Positions 33,574-42,985 of a DNA stretch of 64,000 nt are shown piece by piece (position 1 is the first letter of the stretch; the number at the start of each line of letters is the position of its first letter). Below the pieces are notes generated by a model. That model did not search any database. It saw only the letters and a list, made by a program, of their open reading frames with translations, and had not been told where the DNA came from. The stretch is from Palsa-504 sp963808315 (GTDB lineage Bacteria > Actinomycetota > Actinomycetes > Streptosporangiales > Streptosporangiaceae). The DNA lies in contig CAWEFK010000037.1 in the NCBI GenBank assembly GCA_963808315.1, forward strand, positions 27,214-91,213, written 5' to 3'. The position numbers were made by a program, and so were the translations under genes.

Positions 33574-35190
33574 CTACCCCGCGATTCGAATCGAACACAT
33601 GTTTCGGGAACTGGTACCCAGGTTCGTTCGGACCGGTAAGGCCCGGGTGGCGCCCACGGCCGGCGTGACCGGGCCGGCGTCGGGTGCCAGCTGCCACCGG
33701 CCGCGCCCGGCGGCCTTCGCCGCGTACATGGCCCGGTCCGCCGCCGCGAGCACGGAGTCAGTGCTGTCACCCGGCGTGGCGAGCGCCACGCCGACCGACA
33801 GCGAGGGCAGCGTCGGCAGGCCGGACAGTTCGACCGGCTGCTGAACGGCCTGCATCACCCGGGCCGCCAGGTTGGCCGCCTCGGCCGGGGTGCGCAGCTG
33901 GCGGGCGATCATGACGAATTCATCGCCGCCGAGCCGGCCTACGGTGTCCTGCTGCCTGGCCGCCCGCTCCAGACGGCGTCCCACCTCGACCAGCAGGTGG
34001 TCGCCGGCCGCGTGCCCCAGCGTGTCGTTGATCTCCTTGAAGTTATCGAGGTCGCAGTAGAGCACGGCGACCCGGCCGTCGCCCCGGGGCGATTCCGTCA
34101 GTGCCGCCGTCAGTGCCGCCGCCAGCCGGTCGAGCACGAGCGTGCGGTTGGCCAGTCCGGTCAGCCGGTCGTGCGTGGCCGCGTGCGCGAAGCTGGCCTG
34201 GATGGTCCGCAGCATCGTGATGTCCTCGATCTGGGTGAGGACCAGGCTCGGGGCATGGCCGTCCGGGCCGTCGCCGGTCTCGGTCCCCAGCAGGGTCGAG
34301 TTGACCCGGCCCCAGACTTCGTTGCCGTCGGGCCGGGTGAAATGGATCTCGTACTGGTCGCGGGTGCTGATGGTCGTGTCGGTGCTGCGCCGCCCGGGGC
34401 CGGAATCCGGCCGGCTGAGTTCAGGGGCGCGGCGGCCGAGCAGCTCGGCGGCGGCGCGGCCGAGCAGTTGCTCGCACGCCGAGTTGACCCTGGTGATGCG
34501 CTGGTCCTCGGTCAGCAGCGCGATGGCGATGGGCGAACGGTCGAACATGGCCCGGAACAACTGCTCAGAGTCGGCCACCAGCGTGTGCACGCGTGAGTTC
34601 TCGATCGCCAGCGACGCGTGCACGGCGAACTGCTCGAGCAACTGACGGCGCTGAGCGTCCGGGCGGCGCCCGTCGACCGGCATGTCGATGCTCAGCACGC
34701 CGATGAGCGCGCCGTCCGGCGCGAGCAGCGGGGCCAGCAGCATGTCCTCCGGGTGCCACGCCTCCGGCAGGTCGCTCGGCTCGATCGGCGGGATCCAGCC
34801 CGCGATGGACCTGGCCTGGCTTTGGTCGCTGCGGTGATCGAGGAACCTCAGGTCACCCCAGGACTCGCAGCTGGCCAGCAGCCGGTGCCAGCTCTCCACC
34901 GAGGCGCGCGTGCCGAGCAGGGCGCGGGTGGCCTCCTCCGGTCCCGCGATCGCTACGACCTCGCACACGTCGCCCGGCCGCACCAGGTTCACCAGCGCGC
35001 AGCCGAAGCCCAGCTGGTCCACCACGGCCTGGACCACGAGCTGAAGGGTCTGCTGCAGCTCCAGGCTCGACGCGATGCGGCGGACCAGCTCCGCCAGCAG
35101 CCGGGCGGCCGTCGCGTCGATCGTGGCCCGGTCGCCCGCGGGCATGCGCGCGGAGGCACCCGACGGCGTCGGGCCGGCCGCGTCGTTCAA
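33574..35190 (-). CDS. Diguanylate cyclase with GAF and PAS domains
   Basis: A 538-aa cytosolic sensor. Order: GAF domain (about residues 30-205, with LVNLVRPGDVCEVVAIAG and LLAPLLAPDGALIGVLSIDM), PAS domain (about 212-335, FRAMFDRSPIAIALL), then GGDEF (about 345-505). The active site is LGGDEFVM and the inhibitory I-site RQQD lies exactly five residues before GGDEF, so synthesis of c-di-GMP with product feedback is predicted. NFKEINDTLGHAAGD is intact. No EAL domain. The TTG at 35190 is the first start; ATG 35145 is a good alternative. It could feed c-di-GMP into surface polymer control, but no direct link is shown. Confidence 0.9.
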   Translation of the reverse strand: MNDAAGPTPSGASARMPAGDRATIDATAARLLAELVRRIASSLELQQTLQLVVQAVVDQLGFGCALVNLVRPGDVCEVVAIAGPEEATRALLGTRASVESWHRLLASCESWGDLRFLDHRSDQSQARSIAGWIPPIEPSDLPEAWHPEDMLLAPLLAPDGALIGVLSIDMPVDGRRPDAQRRQLLEQFAVHASLAIENSRVHTLVADSEQLFRAMFDRSPIAIALLTEDQRITRVNSACEQLLGRAAAELLGRRAPELSRPDSGPGRRSTDTTISTRDQYEIHFTRPDGNEVWGRVNSTLLGTETGDGPDGHAPSLVLTQIEDITMLRTIQASFAHAATHDRLTGLANRTLVLDRLAAALTAALTESPRGDGRVAVLYCDLDNFKEINDTLGHAAGDHLLVEVGRRLERAARQQDTVGRLGGDEFVMIARQLRTPAEAANLAARVMQAVQQPVELSGLPTLPSLSVGVALATPGDSTDSVLAAADRAMYAAKAAGRGRWQLAPDAGPVTPAVGATRALPVRTNLGTSSRNMCSIRIAG

Positions 35191-35311
35191 GCTCCGCCCC
35201 CGTTCCGGGATATTACGAGGAGCACTTAGGATACAGCGCTTAGTAATGACAGCAGGGGCAGATCAGCAGATCGAGTCGTAGCTGGGAACATGTTTGTGGC
35301 GAACTTGTTTT

Positions 35312-35329
35312 TAACGAACATGTTCGTTA
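35312..35329. promoter_or_regulatory. 18-bp perfect palindrome upstream of TetR gene
   Basis: TAACGAACATGTTCGTTA is fully self-complementary and ends 10 bp before the TetR start at 35340. A degenerate copy (GAACATGTTTGTGGCGAAC) lies at 35286-35304. This is a strong autoregulatory operator candidate. Confidence 0.7.
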
Positions 35330-35339
35330 GGCTGACGTT

Positions 35340-36049
35340 ATGACATCAGGGAAGCCAGCTCCGATCAGCCGCCGCGAGCGCCCGGCCAAGCCGGCCTGAC
35401 CCGCGAGGGCATCGTCGCGGCGGCGCTGGAGGTGATGCGCGCCGAGGGACTCGGGCGGGTCACGATGCGGCGGCTGGCGCAGCAGCTCGACACCGGGGCG
35501 GCATCCCTGTACGTGTACGTGCGCAACACCGCTGAGCTGCACGCCCTGATGCTCGACGAGCTGCTGGCCGGGCTCGACCTCGGCCCGGTCACGGCCGAGG
35601 GTCACTGGCGCGACCGGCTCATCGCCCTGCTCTGGTCCTACGTCACCGTGCTGGCCGAGCACCCCGAGCTAGCCCAGTCTGCGCTGGTGACCAGGCCCGC
35701 AGGCGCTGGCTACCTGAACCTCGTCGACGGGCTGCTGGCCCTGCTGAGCGCCGAGATCCCCCCGGACCGCGCCTCCTGGGCGGTGGACCTGCTGCTGCAC
35801 TTCGCCACCTCGACCGCCGCCGAGCAGGGCACCCGGAATCGGGCCATCGATGCCGGCGAGGAGGAAGACCGGGTGGCCGAGGCCATCGCCACCACCTCCG
35901 CGACGAGGTACCCGCACATTGCCGCTCTCGGCCTCGACCTCCTGAGCGGCACGGGTGCGGACCGTCTGACCTGGGGATTTAACGTCCTGATCAGCGGTAT
36001 CCGGCAGACGCCACGGCCCGCGCCCGGGCACCAGCCTGGCTCCGCCTAG
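35340..36049 (+). CDS. TetR-family regulator, one frameshift near the start
   Basis: A ~236-aa TetR protein of the TetR(class)/TetR_C type. The ATG at 35340 reads MTSGKPAPISRRERPAK, then a TGA appears in frame near 35397. One extra base there restores LTREGIVAAALEVMRAEGLGRVTMRRLAQQL and the HTH segment TGAASLYVYVRNTAELH. The ligand domain follows to the stop at 36049. A perfect palindrome sits just upstream. Downstream lies the remnant of an MFS exporter, the usual target of such repressors, so this may be a decaying efflux module. Confidence 0.8.
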
Positions 36050-36089
36050 CCACTAGCCACCCCACCTAGTCCACCGGCAACCGCCACCG

Positions 36090-36921
36090 ATGCCGAGGAG
36101 TCCAGGGCGGGTTCGGGGCCCTGCTGATCCCGCAGGGGATCGGCATCTTGCTCGCCACGTTCTCCCGGGAGCAGCTACCGCGCGCCGTCAGTGCGTTCGG
36201 CCCCGTCCTGGGCGGCTCGGCCGTGCTCGGGCCCATCGTGGCGGGTTTCATCATCGACGCCAACCTCGGTGGCCTGGGCTGGCGGCCGATCTTCCTGATC
36301 AACATCGTCCTGGGCGCGATCGGATTCGTCGCCGCGATTACCTTGCTGCCGCACGACGGGCCGAGCAGCGACCTCCCCATCGACGGGCTCGGCGCGGGCC
36401 TGCTCGGAGCGGCCATGTTCGGGATGCTGTACGGGCTGATCGAAGGCTCCACGGCCGGCTGGACGGGCTCCCCGTCGCGAGCCTGCTCGCGGGGGCGATG
36501 TTCTTCGCCGGGTTCGGGTTGCGCCAGCGCCTGGCGGACAGCCCGCTGATCCTGCCTTCGCTGCTGGCCAACCGCGGGTTCACCGCTGGCCTGCTGCTCG
36601 GCCTGGCCTTCTTCGCCGCGGTCAACGGGCTGGCCTATGTCGTCTCGCTGTTCTTCCAGAACGCGCTCGGCCTGCGGCCCGCCGCGGCCTCGCTGGGACT
36701 GGCGCCGATGATGGCCGGCATCATCGGCGCGTCCTTCGCGGGCCTGCTCGCTGATCTCGGTGTGGGGGCGCCTGCTGGTGGTGGCCGGCCTGGTCATCAC
36801 CCTGGCCGGGGCCAGCGGACTGTGGGGCACCGTGCTGGCCGAAGGTACCGCCGTCGACATCATGCGCGAACTCATCGACGGGATGATCGGTGACCACCAG
36901 CGGACAGAAAGCACCAGCTGA
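36090..36921 (+). pseudogene. MFS (DHA2-type) exporter remnant
   Basis: Only part of a 14-helix drug exporter remains. From 36105 the sequence reads GGFGALLIPQGIGILLATFS, VLGPIVAGFIIDANL, WRPIFLINIVLGAIGF and so on. A shift near 36465 leads to SLLAGAMFFAGFGLRQRL and NGLAYVVSLFFQNALGLRPA; another near 36765 leads to LLVVAGLVITLAGASG, and the frame ends at TGA 36919-36921. The first three helices (about 100 residues) and a C-terminal block are missing. It follows the TetR gene on the same strand. Confidence 0.8.
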
Positions 36922-36979
36922 TGGGGGCGGGCAGCCGTCCGCGGCCGCGGCTGGTCAGACCCGCGTGATAATCACGGTT

Positions 36980-37570
36980 ATGATCGATTCTCTTCCCTTC
37001 GGCGAGCAGATCGCTGCGCTCAAGGCCGTCCTCGCCCGCAACGCGGTACTAGTAGACGTGCTGGAACGGGCGGCCGCGATGGACCTTCCTGACTGGTACC
37101 TGGCGGCTGGATGCCTGGGCCAGACGGTGTGGAATGTTACGACCGGCCGGCCGCCGGACTCGGGCATCAGGGACTACGACCTCGTCTACTTCGACGGGGG
37201 CGACCTGTCATGGGAGGCTGAGGACCGGGCGATCAAGAAGGGCCGGAAGATGTTCGCGGGCGTGCCGGTCGAGGTCGAGGTCCGCAACGAAGCACGCGTG
37301 CACCTTTGGTACGCGGAGAAGTTCGGCGTCCCATGCGCGCCCTATCAGTCCACCGAGTCCGCGATCGACACCTTCCCGACCACCTCATCCTGCCTGGGTG
37401 TACGCCTTGAACCCGGTGGCCACTGGCGCGCGTACGCCCCCTACGGACTCGCGGACGTCTTCGGCCTCGTCGTCCGCCCCAATCCGGTGGTCCGGGCACC
37501 GGAGGCGGTCTATGCGGCCAAGGTCGAACGCTGGACCAGACAGTGGCCCGAGCTCATGGTCGAGTGGTGA
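36980..37570 (+). CDS. Nucleotidyltransferase-family protein
   Basis: A 196-aa protein resembling the NTP_transf_6 family of uncharacterised nucleotidyltransferases. WYLAAGCLGQTVWN (about 34-47) corresponds to the GS-type loop and RDYDLVYFDG (about 57-66) carries the paired Asp metal ligands; VEVEVRNEARVHLWY supplies the third acidic strand. The family's substrate is unknown. ATG 36980 is chosen; the start is weakly supported since no clear Shine-Dalgarno precedes it, and GTG 36965 is possible. Confidence 0.75.
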   Translation: MIDSLPFGEQIAALKAVLARNAVLVDVLERAAAMDLPDWYLAAGCLGQTVWNVTTGRPPDSGIRDYDLVYFDGGDLSWEAEDRAIKKGRKMFAGVPVEVEVRNEARVHLWYAEKFGVPCAPYQSTESAIDTFPTTSSCLGVRLEPGGHWRAYAPYGLADVFGLVVRPNPVVRAPEAVYAAKVERWTRQWPELMVEW

Positions 37571-37657
37571 TTCAGCTACCGGGTCCTGCGTCTGCTCGTT
37601 GCACGTCAAAGGATTACACCAGAACTCCTGCGACGGTCTGGCGGCCAGGGACCTGGG

Positions 37658-38278
37658 TTACGGGATGATGCTGTGCGAGCCGCCGAATCTGGCCGAGAGA
37701 TGGTAGGTGGCGAACGCCAGCCCCAGGCCGGCGCCCAGGGAACCGCACAGCAGGAGCCAGCGCGTGGCCGGGGCCGCGAGCAGGTGGCGGGTGTGATCCG
37801 CCCGCCCGGACAGCTTCCCGGGCAGCTTCGGGACGTACGACGCCAGATGGATGATCATAAAGAACGCCCAGAGGAAGAACGACAGGTGGTGCAGCCGCCC
37901 CCAGGACCCGTGGCCCGGGCCCTGCACGCCCAGCATGATCCCGGTGCCCAGGACGGCCACGGTGGTCAAGATGACGAACGGTCCCGTCACCCGTTGCAGC
38001 GGAGCCGGCGGACCGCGCCGCACGTAAGCCTCCGAGCCGGTGTAGTACCTGGTGAAACGCCAGAGGGTGGACCCGATCTTCAGGCCGACCGGGCCCAGCA
38101 GCAGCATCCCGAGGAAGACGTGCAGCGTGAGCAGGTTACCGATGTTCAGCAGGGTGAGGCACTCGGCGAGGAACAGCACGAGCAGCACGGTTCCGGTCAG
38201 CGCCGTCAGGCGCTCGTTGCCCGCCGGGTCGGCGCGGTGGGCCGGCTCCGCACGGATTTGCGGTTCCCGCGTGGTCAC
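37658..38278 (-). CDS. Cytochrome b561-like integral membrane protein
   Basis: A 206-aa protein with about five membrane helices. His residues within helices (LLTLHVFLGMLLLG, RLHHLSFFLWAFFMIIHLASYV) are spaced as in di-heme b-type membrane cytochromes. It likely takes part in transmembrane electron transfer, but no partner is encoded beside it. The start ATG at 38278 is reasonable. It is convergent with the nucleotidyltransferase gene. Confidence 0.65.
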   Translation of the reverse strand: MTTREPQIRAEPAHRADPAGNERLTALTGTVLLVLFLAECLTLLNIGNLLTLHVFLGMLLLGPVGLKIGSTLWRFTRYYTGSEAYVRRGPPAPLQRVTGPFVILTTVAVLGTGIMLGVQGPGHGSWGRLHHLSFFLWAFFMIIHLASYVPKLPGKLSGRADHTRHLLAAPATRWLLLCGSLGAGLGLAFATYHLSARFGGSHSIIP

Positions 38279-38378
38279 CGACTCATGCTAGGCACCGTCC
38301 GGCCGCCGCCGACATGGAGACTACCCCCGTCTTCAGGGTAAGGCTAGGTACACTAGCCGCCCGGCCGGCGCGCCCGCG

Positions 38379-38951
38379 CTAGATGCTGAAGTCCGCCAGC
38401 TTCTGGAGCCGGCCCAGGATTTCCGTGTGCACGGCATCAGGTGGCTGGGCTCCGTTCACGGTGAACATCCACTCCCGGCCGGCGTAATAATCGAGCAACG
38501 GCACCGTGTTGTCCTGGTACACCTGCAGGCGGTGCTCGATGACGGCCTGGGTGTCGTCCGATCCCCGTTGCCGGGCCAGCAGCCGGCGCACCAGTTCCTC
38601 GCGCGGGACGTCGAGGTGGATGGCGGCCTGCACCTCGACGCCGAGGGCGCGGGCGGTGGGGAAGACCGCCTCGGCCTGATCGACGGTGCGCGGGAACCCG
38701 TCCAGGACGTAGCCGCCGTTCTCGTTCGCGGCGACGACGGGCTTGCGCAGCATGTCCATCACCACGGCGTCCGGCACCAGGTCGCCCGCATCGACGTAGG
38801 TCTTGATCGTCCGTCCCAGCGCCGTCTCGTCCCTGACGTGCTTGCGCAGCAGGTCACCGCTGGAGATGTGGGCCAGGCCGAAGCGTTCGGCCAGCCGTTG
38901 CGCCTGGGTCCCCTTGCCGGCCCCGGGCGCTCCGATAAGCAGAAGGCGCAT
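38379..38951 (-). CDS. adk: Adenylate kinase (short form)
   Basis: A 190-aa enzyme interconverting ATP + AMP and 2 ADP. P-loop GAPGAGKGTQ (7-16), AMP site SSGDLLR (30-36), DGFPRT (about 84-89) and the LID region RLLARQRGSDDTQAV, which is the short variant without a zinc finger. The short LID type is common as an extra Adk in actinomycetes, outside the ribosomal-protein operon. Start ATG 38951. It stands alone rather than next to secY, so it may be a second copy. Confidence 0.92.
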   Translation of the reverse strand: MRLLLIGAPGAGKGTQAQRLAERFGLAHISSGDLLRKHVRDETALGRTIKTYVDAGDLVPDAVVMDMLRKPVVAANENGGYVLDGFPRTVDQAEAVFPTARALGVEVQAAIHLDVPREELVRRLLARQRGSDDTQAVIEHRLQVYQDNTVPLLDYYAGREWMFTVNGAQPPDAVHTEILGRLQKLADFSI

Positions 38952-39145
38952 CAGGTCACTCGCGTCTCGGGCCGGGCGGCGCGCTGGACTCGGCGATGGG
39001 CGGCAGGTGAACTCCGTGGTGGCACAGCGTGCGTCCTCATGGCGTGATCGTCCTATAGATCCGCCCTGTTCAGCAATAGTCCACCCGTTGTCGCCGGCTG
39101 TTGGCGGTCAGCTACTACCCTGCCTGCTCGGCCGCCGCGGCGGCG

Positions 39146-39715
39146 TCAGGGCAGGTTCGCGTGGGGGAGCGCGGCCACGAGGACGTCTGATACCTGCGCG
39201 CCTGGACCGGTGCCGCGGGTCCGCGCGACCTTACGCCAGCCCCAGCTGCGGAACGCGTTCTGGGCCGGCGTCGCGGCGGGCAGCACGGTCAGGGTCGCTC
39301 GCTCCTCGGGCCGCCCGGCCAGGATGAGGTCGTGCAGGGCCTGGCCGATGCCCTGCCGCCGCCATGACGCGCGGACCGCCAGATCGGTCAGCGCGAAGGT
39401 GCGGCCGGGACGCTCGGCGGTGACCTCGTCCGGCAGCGGCCTGGTCAGGTCCCGCCACCAGGAGGTCGAGGACCGCAGCGGCATCCCGGACGCGTAGCCG
39501 ACCAGATAGCCGCCGTGGCGGGCCTGGGCCAGGACGAACCCCGGCTGGCGGCGCTGGACCCGGAAGCGGTCCGCGAACCGGGCGGCATCGTCGAGACCCC
39601 CGTACGGCGGGTCGGCGTACACGTCGGCGTGCAGGGCTCGCAGCTCCTCGGCGCGCTCCGCGGCCTGCGTCCCGTCGAGCAGCTCGAGCTCAATGCCGGG
39701 GGCGGACACGTTCAC
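39146..39715 (-). CDS. GNAT family N-acetyltransferase
   Basis: A 189-aa acyl-CoA transferase. The acetyl-CoA pyrophosphate loop is RRQGIGQALHDLIL (about 118-131), preceded by the TDLAVRASW strand and followed by the ATPAQNAFRSWGWRKV strand-helix. Substrate unknown. It is 15 bp downstream of the HxlR gene on the same strand, so the two may be co-transcribed. Confidence 0.82.
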   Translation of the reverse strand: MNVSAPGIELELLDGTQAAERAEELRALHADVYADPPYGGLDDAARFADRFRVQRRQPGFVLAQARHGGYLVGYASGMPLRSSTSWWRDLTRPLPDEVTAERPGRTFALTDLAVRASWRRQGIGQALHDLILAGRPEERATLTVLPAATPAQNAFRSWGWRKVARTRGTGPGAQVSDVLVAALPHANLP

Positions 39716-39730
39716 CCTGATCAGGAGGGC

Positions 39731-40186
39731 CTAGGCCCCGGTGCTGCCGTCCGGGTACACCGGCCTGGTGTCGCGCGGGCTGACGGCCTCGCCGCAGGTC
39801 TCGCACACCAGCCGGGGACTCAGCTCGTGGTCGCATTTGTGCTCGACGAACATCGGCGGGCCGTCGGGGCCGGACATGTGCTTATCGCCCCACGTCCGCA
39901 GGGTCGTGATGACCGGGTGGAGATCCAGGCCCGCCTCGGTCAGGAAGTACTCGAACCGGGCCGGATGCTCGGAGTAAGGCCGGCGCTCCAGGATGCCCGC
40001 GCTCACCAGCGTCCGCAGCCGCGCGGCGAGGGTGTCGCGCGGGGCTCCGGTGCGCTTGACCATCTCGTCGAACCGCCGGTCGCCGAGGAAGATCTCGCGC
40101 ACGGCGAGCAGCGCCCACTTCTCGCCGACGATGTCGAGAGTGCGGGCTATGGAGCAGACCCGGGGCTCCGCCGGTACTGTCGTCAC
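39731..40186 (-). CDS. HxlR/MarR-like winged-helix regulator
   Basis: A 151-aa HxlR protein: CSIARTLDIVGEKWALLAVREIF, then RRFDEMVKRTGAPRDTLAARLRTL and AGILERRPYSEHPARFEYFLTEAG. The C-terminus carries a CETCG/CDHE Cys/His pattern (KCDHELSPRLVCETCG) that could bind a metal. The GTG at 40186 is chosen because longer frames read non-homologous sequence. It is divergent from an MFS exporter, its likely target. Confidence 0.85.
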   Translation of the reverse strand: MTTVPAEPRVCSIARTLDIVGEKWALLAVREIFLGDRRFDEMVKRTGAPRDTLAARLRTLVSAGILERRPYSEHPARFEYFLTEAGLDLHPVITTLRTWGDKHMSGPDGPPMFVEHKCDHELSPRLVCETCGEAVSPRDTRPVYPDGSTGA

Positions 40187-40298
40187 GCACCCACTATACC
40201 TCCTAAGTCTGATTAATGGACGCACTGCCGTCGAGTGCGGTATGGTGAGTCCAGATTTCGGACGGACTGGTCCGAGGCCCGACCCGGAGGATGCCACG
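40187..40298. promoter_or_regulatory. Divergent HxlR-MFS promoter region
   Basis: 112 bp containing two short inverted repeats: CGCACT-N7-AGTGCG (40221-40239) and CGGAC-TG-GTCCG (40263-40274). CACTATACC (40191-40199) and GGTATGGTG (40239-40247) form a near-inverted pair around the first. Any could be the HxlR site. Confidence 0.4.
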
Positions 40299-41897
40299 AT
40301 GAGTTCCGCCCCGCTGACGGACACCCCTGCGTCGGCCGCCACTGCGTCCGCCGTCCCCACGGCCAGGCAGCTGACGGCCATTGTCGCGGTGCTGTCCCTG
40401 GCCGTGTTCATGTCCAGCCTTGACCTGTTCATCGTCAACCTGGCGTTCCCTTATATCGGCCGGGAATATGCGGGCACGAGCCTAAGCAACCTGTCCTGGG
40501 TGCTCAACGGCTACACGATCGTCTTCGCCGCGGTGCTTGTGCCGGCCGGCCGGTGGGCCGACCGGATCGGCCGGCGGCGGCTGTTCGTGGCGGGCATGAT
40601 CGCCTTCAGTGTCGGCTCGCTGCTGTGCGGGGTCGCCCCCGGCGTGGCGGCCCTGATCGCCGCCCGGGTCATCCAGGCCGCGGGGGCCGGCCTGATGGTG
40701 CCCGCCTCGCTGTCGCTCCTGCTGGCCGCGGTCCCAGCACCCGCCCGCGGCCGGGCCATCGGAACCTGGTCGGCGCTGGGCGCGCTCGGCGCCGCGCTCG
40801 GGCCGGTCATCGGCGGGAGCCTGGTCCAGGTCAGCTGGCGGTGGGTGTTCTGGATCAACCTGCCCGTCGGGCTGGCCGCCGTCCTGCTCGCCGCCCGGGT
40901 CATCCCGGAAAGCAAGGACGCGCATGTGCGCGGGCGCCCCGACCTCCTCGGTGCCGCGTTGCTCGCGGCCTCGGTGGGGCTGCTCGCCCTGGCCCTGGTC
41001 AAGGCGCCGAGCTGGGGGTGGGGATCGGCCGGCTTCGTCGGCTTGCTGATCGGTTCGCTGGCCTGCGGCGCGGCCATGGTCGCGCGCTCGAAGCGGCACC
41101 ACTCGCCGGTGATCGAGCTCGGGCTGCTCAGGTCCCGCACCTTCAGCGGCACGTTCGCGGCTTCTGTTCTGTATTACGCCGGGTTCGGCGCGTTCGTTCT
41201 GAACTCGGTGGAGTTCCTCACCGGGGAGTGGCACTACTCAGCCGTCCGCGCGGGCCTGGCCATCGGGCCTGGCCCGCTCATGGTGTTGCCCTTCGCCCGG
41301 CTGGTCGCTCCGCGGCTGGCCGTCCTGACCGGCGGGGCAGGCCGGGTCGCGGCGCTTGGATGCCTGGTCAACGCGGCGTCCATGGCGCTCTGGCTGAGCC
41401 AGATCCAGGCCCATCCGGCCTACCTGACGCACCTGCTCCCCGCGCAGTTGCTCGGCGGGGCGGGCGTGGGCCTGACGATCCCGTCGCTGCTCGCGGCAGG
41501 CAGCGCATCGCTGCCGCCGGACCGGTTCGGCACCGGCAGCGGGATCCTGAACATGGCCCGCCAGGTCGGGACGGTCCTCGGCGTGGCCGGCCTGGTCGCC
41601 ATCCTGGCCCATGTGGACCAGACCGACCCGATCGTCAGCTACCAGCATGGCGTGATGCTCGTCATCGCCTTCTTCGCCGGCGCCGGCGTAGTGGCCGCGA
41701 GCCTTCTCGCCACCCGGATCCCCGGCCCCGGCCGCCCGGCTCGCGCGGTCCCCGGCCGCCACGCCAGCGCCGGCCCCGCCCACTCCGCCAGCGCGGTCCC
41801 TGCCCGCCCCGGCCGCCACGCCAGCGCGGCGCTAGTAGGTGGCGCGGCCACCGCTGATGTCGTAGACGGCGCCGGTGGAAAAGCTCACCCGGTCTGA
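40299..41897 (+). CDS. MFS (DHA2) multidrug exporter
   Basis: A 532-aa exporter with 14 predicted helices. Helix 1 carries FMSSLDLFIVNLAFP, loop 2-3 the GRWADRIGRRRLF motif A, and helix 5 the motif C-like LGALGAALGPVIGGSL. The last ~65 residues are Pro/Ala/Arg repeats (GRHASAGPAHSAS and GRHASAALVGG) beyond the membrane domain, and the 3' 66 bp run antisense into the SDR gene. The ATG at 40299 has CGGAGG upstream. Divergent HxlR probably controls it. Substrate unknown. Confidence 0.88.
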   Translation: MSSAPLTDTPASAATASAVPTARQLTAIVAVLSLAVFMSSLDLFIVNLAFPYIGREYAGTSLSNLSWVLNGYTIVFAAVLVPAGRWADRIGRRRLFVAGMIAFSVGSLLCGVAPGVAALIAARVIQAAGAGLMVPASLSLLLAAVPAPARGRAIGTWSALGALGAALGPVIGGSLVQVSWRWVFWINLPVGLAAVLLAARVIPESKDAHVRGRPDLLGAALLAASVGLLALALVKAPSWGWGSAGFVGLLIGSLACGAAMVARSKRHHSPVIELGLLRSRTFSGTFAASVLYYAGFGAFVLNSVEFLTGEWHYSAVRAGLAIGPGPLMVLPFARLVAPRLAVLTGGAGRVAALGCLVNAASMALWLSQIQAHPAYLTHLLPAQLLGGAGVGLTIPSLLAAGSASLPPDRFGTGSGILNMARQVGTVLGVAGLVAILAHVDQTDPIVSYQHGVMLVIAFFAGAGVVAASLLATRIPGPGRPARAVPGRHASAGPAHSASAVPARPGRHASAALVGGAATADVVDGAGGKAHPV

Positions 41898-42508
41898 GCT
41901 GAGAAAGGCGACAAGCTCGGCGACCTCCTCGGGCCGGCCGACGCGTTTCATCGGGATCAGGCTGGTGATGTGGGCGAGCACCTCCGGTGCCGTGCGGTCG
42001 TTCATCGGCGTGGCGATGACGGCCGGGGCGATGGCGTTGACCAGCACTCCGGTGGTGGCGAGTTCCTTGCCCGCCGACTTGGTCAGGGCGATCACGGCGG
42101 CCTTGGACGCCGAGTAGATCGACAGGTTCGGGTTGCCGTCCTTGCCGGCCATGCTGGCGAAGTTCACCACCCGTCCCCAGCCACGTTCGCGCATGCCAGG
42201 CACGAAGATCCGCATGGTGTTCACCGTGCCCAGGACGTTCACGTCGAAGACGCGACGCCACTCGGGCTCGGTCGTGTCGAGCAGTGGCTTGTTCGCGCCC
42301 ACGATGCCGGCCGAGTTGATGAGCACGTCGACTGGGCCGAGCTGGCCGGCCAGCGGCTGAGCGCCGCCTCGTCGGTCACGTCGGCGACGATGTCCACCTG
42401 CCCGTCGATGTCCAGGGTGGACACGGCGAGACCGTCGGCGCGCAGCCGGGCGGCGGTCGCCGCGCCGAGCCCGCTCGCGCCGCCGGTCACCAAGGCAGTA
42501 CGGGGCAT
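41832..42508 (-). CDS. SDR family oxidoreductase, one frameshift
   Basis: A ~225-aa short-chain dehydrogenase. From ATG 42508: ALVTGGASGLGAATAARLRAD and DIDGQVDIVADVTDEAAL. After a one-base change near 42358: LGPVDVLINSAGIVG, NFASMAGKDGNPNLSIYSASKAAV and the C-terminal SFSTGAVYDISGGRATY. The catalytic Ser, Tyr and Lys (SMAGK... YSASK) are intact. NAD(P) preference and substrate are unknown. It overlaps the MFS gene tail-to-tail. Confidence 0.83.
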
Positions 42509-42573
42509 GATCTAGCCAGCATAGGCTGTCCCGGTCGTCGGCACCGTGGCCGGCCGAGAGGCGGGGCTGAGAA

Positions 42574-42867
42574 ATGGCTGATCTGCAGGTCGTGGCGGTA
42601 CTGACGGCGAAGTCCGGCTCGGAGAAGGTGGTCGGGGACGCCCTGGATGCGCTGGTGACACCGACCCGCGCCGAACCGGGGTGTACCTCATACCACCTCT
42701 TCGTGTCCGTCGCCGATCCGGCTACCTTCATCACGATCGAGACCTGGCGCTCGCAAGATGATCTCGATGCGCACCTGCAGACCCCGCACGTGCAGCAGGC
42801 CCTCGGGGCGGCCAGCGATCATCTGGCCGCCGCGCCGGCCATCCATCCGCTAAGCCAGCTCACCTAG
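42574..42867 (+). CDS. Putative quinol monooxygenase (ABM fold)
   Basis: A 97-aa protein: LQVVAVLTAKSGSEKVVGDALDAL, EPGCTSYHLFVS, FITIETWRSQDDLDAHLQTPH, the standard YgiN/ABM arrangement with the conserved E-x-W and His. It acts as a dimer on quinols or aldehydes in characterised members. ATG 42574 lies 65 bp from the divergent SDR start, suggesting the two share a promoter region and a pathway. Confidence 0.85.
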   Translation: MADLQVVAVLTAKSGSEKVVGDALDALVTPTRAEPGCTSYHLFVSVADPATFITIETWRSQDDLDAHLQTPHVQQALGAASDHLAAAPAIHPLSQLT

Positions 42868-42985
42868 GCTGTCGCGCTACCTGTAACCGGTCTGAGTGCC
42901 GCGTGCCCCCGGCGCCCCGATCGTCCCGGCCGCGAACCCTAGGGCCGAGGGGGCGCGATCCACCCGGCGGGGCAGAATTGGCCAG

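Noticed and set aside
36066..36914. 282-residue reverse-strand frame opposite the MFS remnant
   Set aside because: Pro/Ser/Arg-rich with no domain; the plus strand retains recognisable transporter helices.
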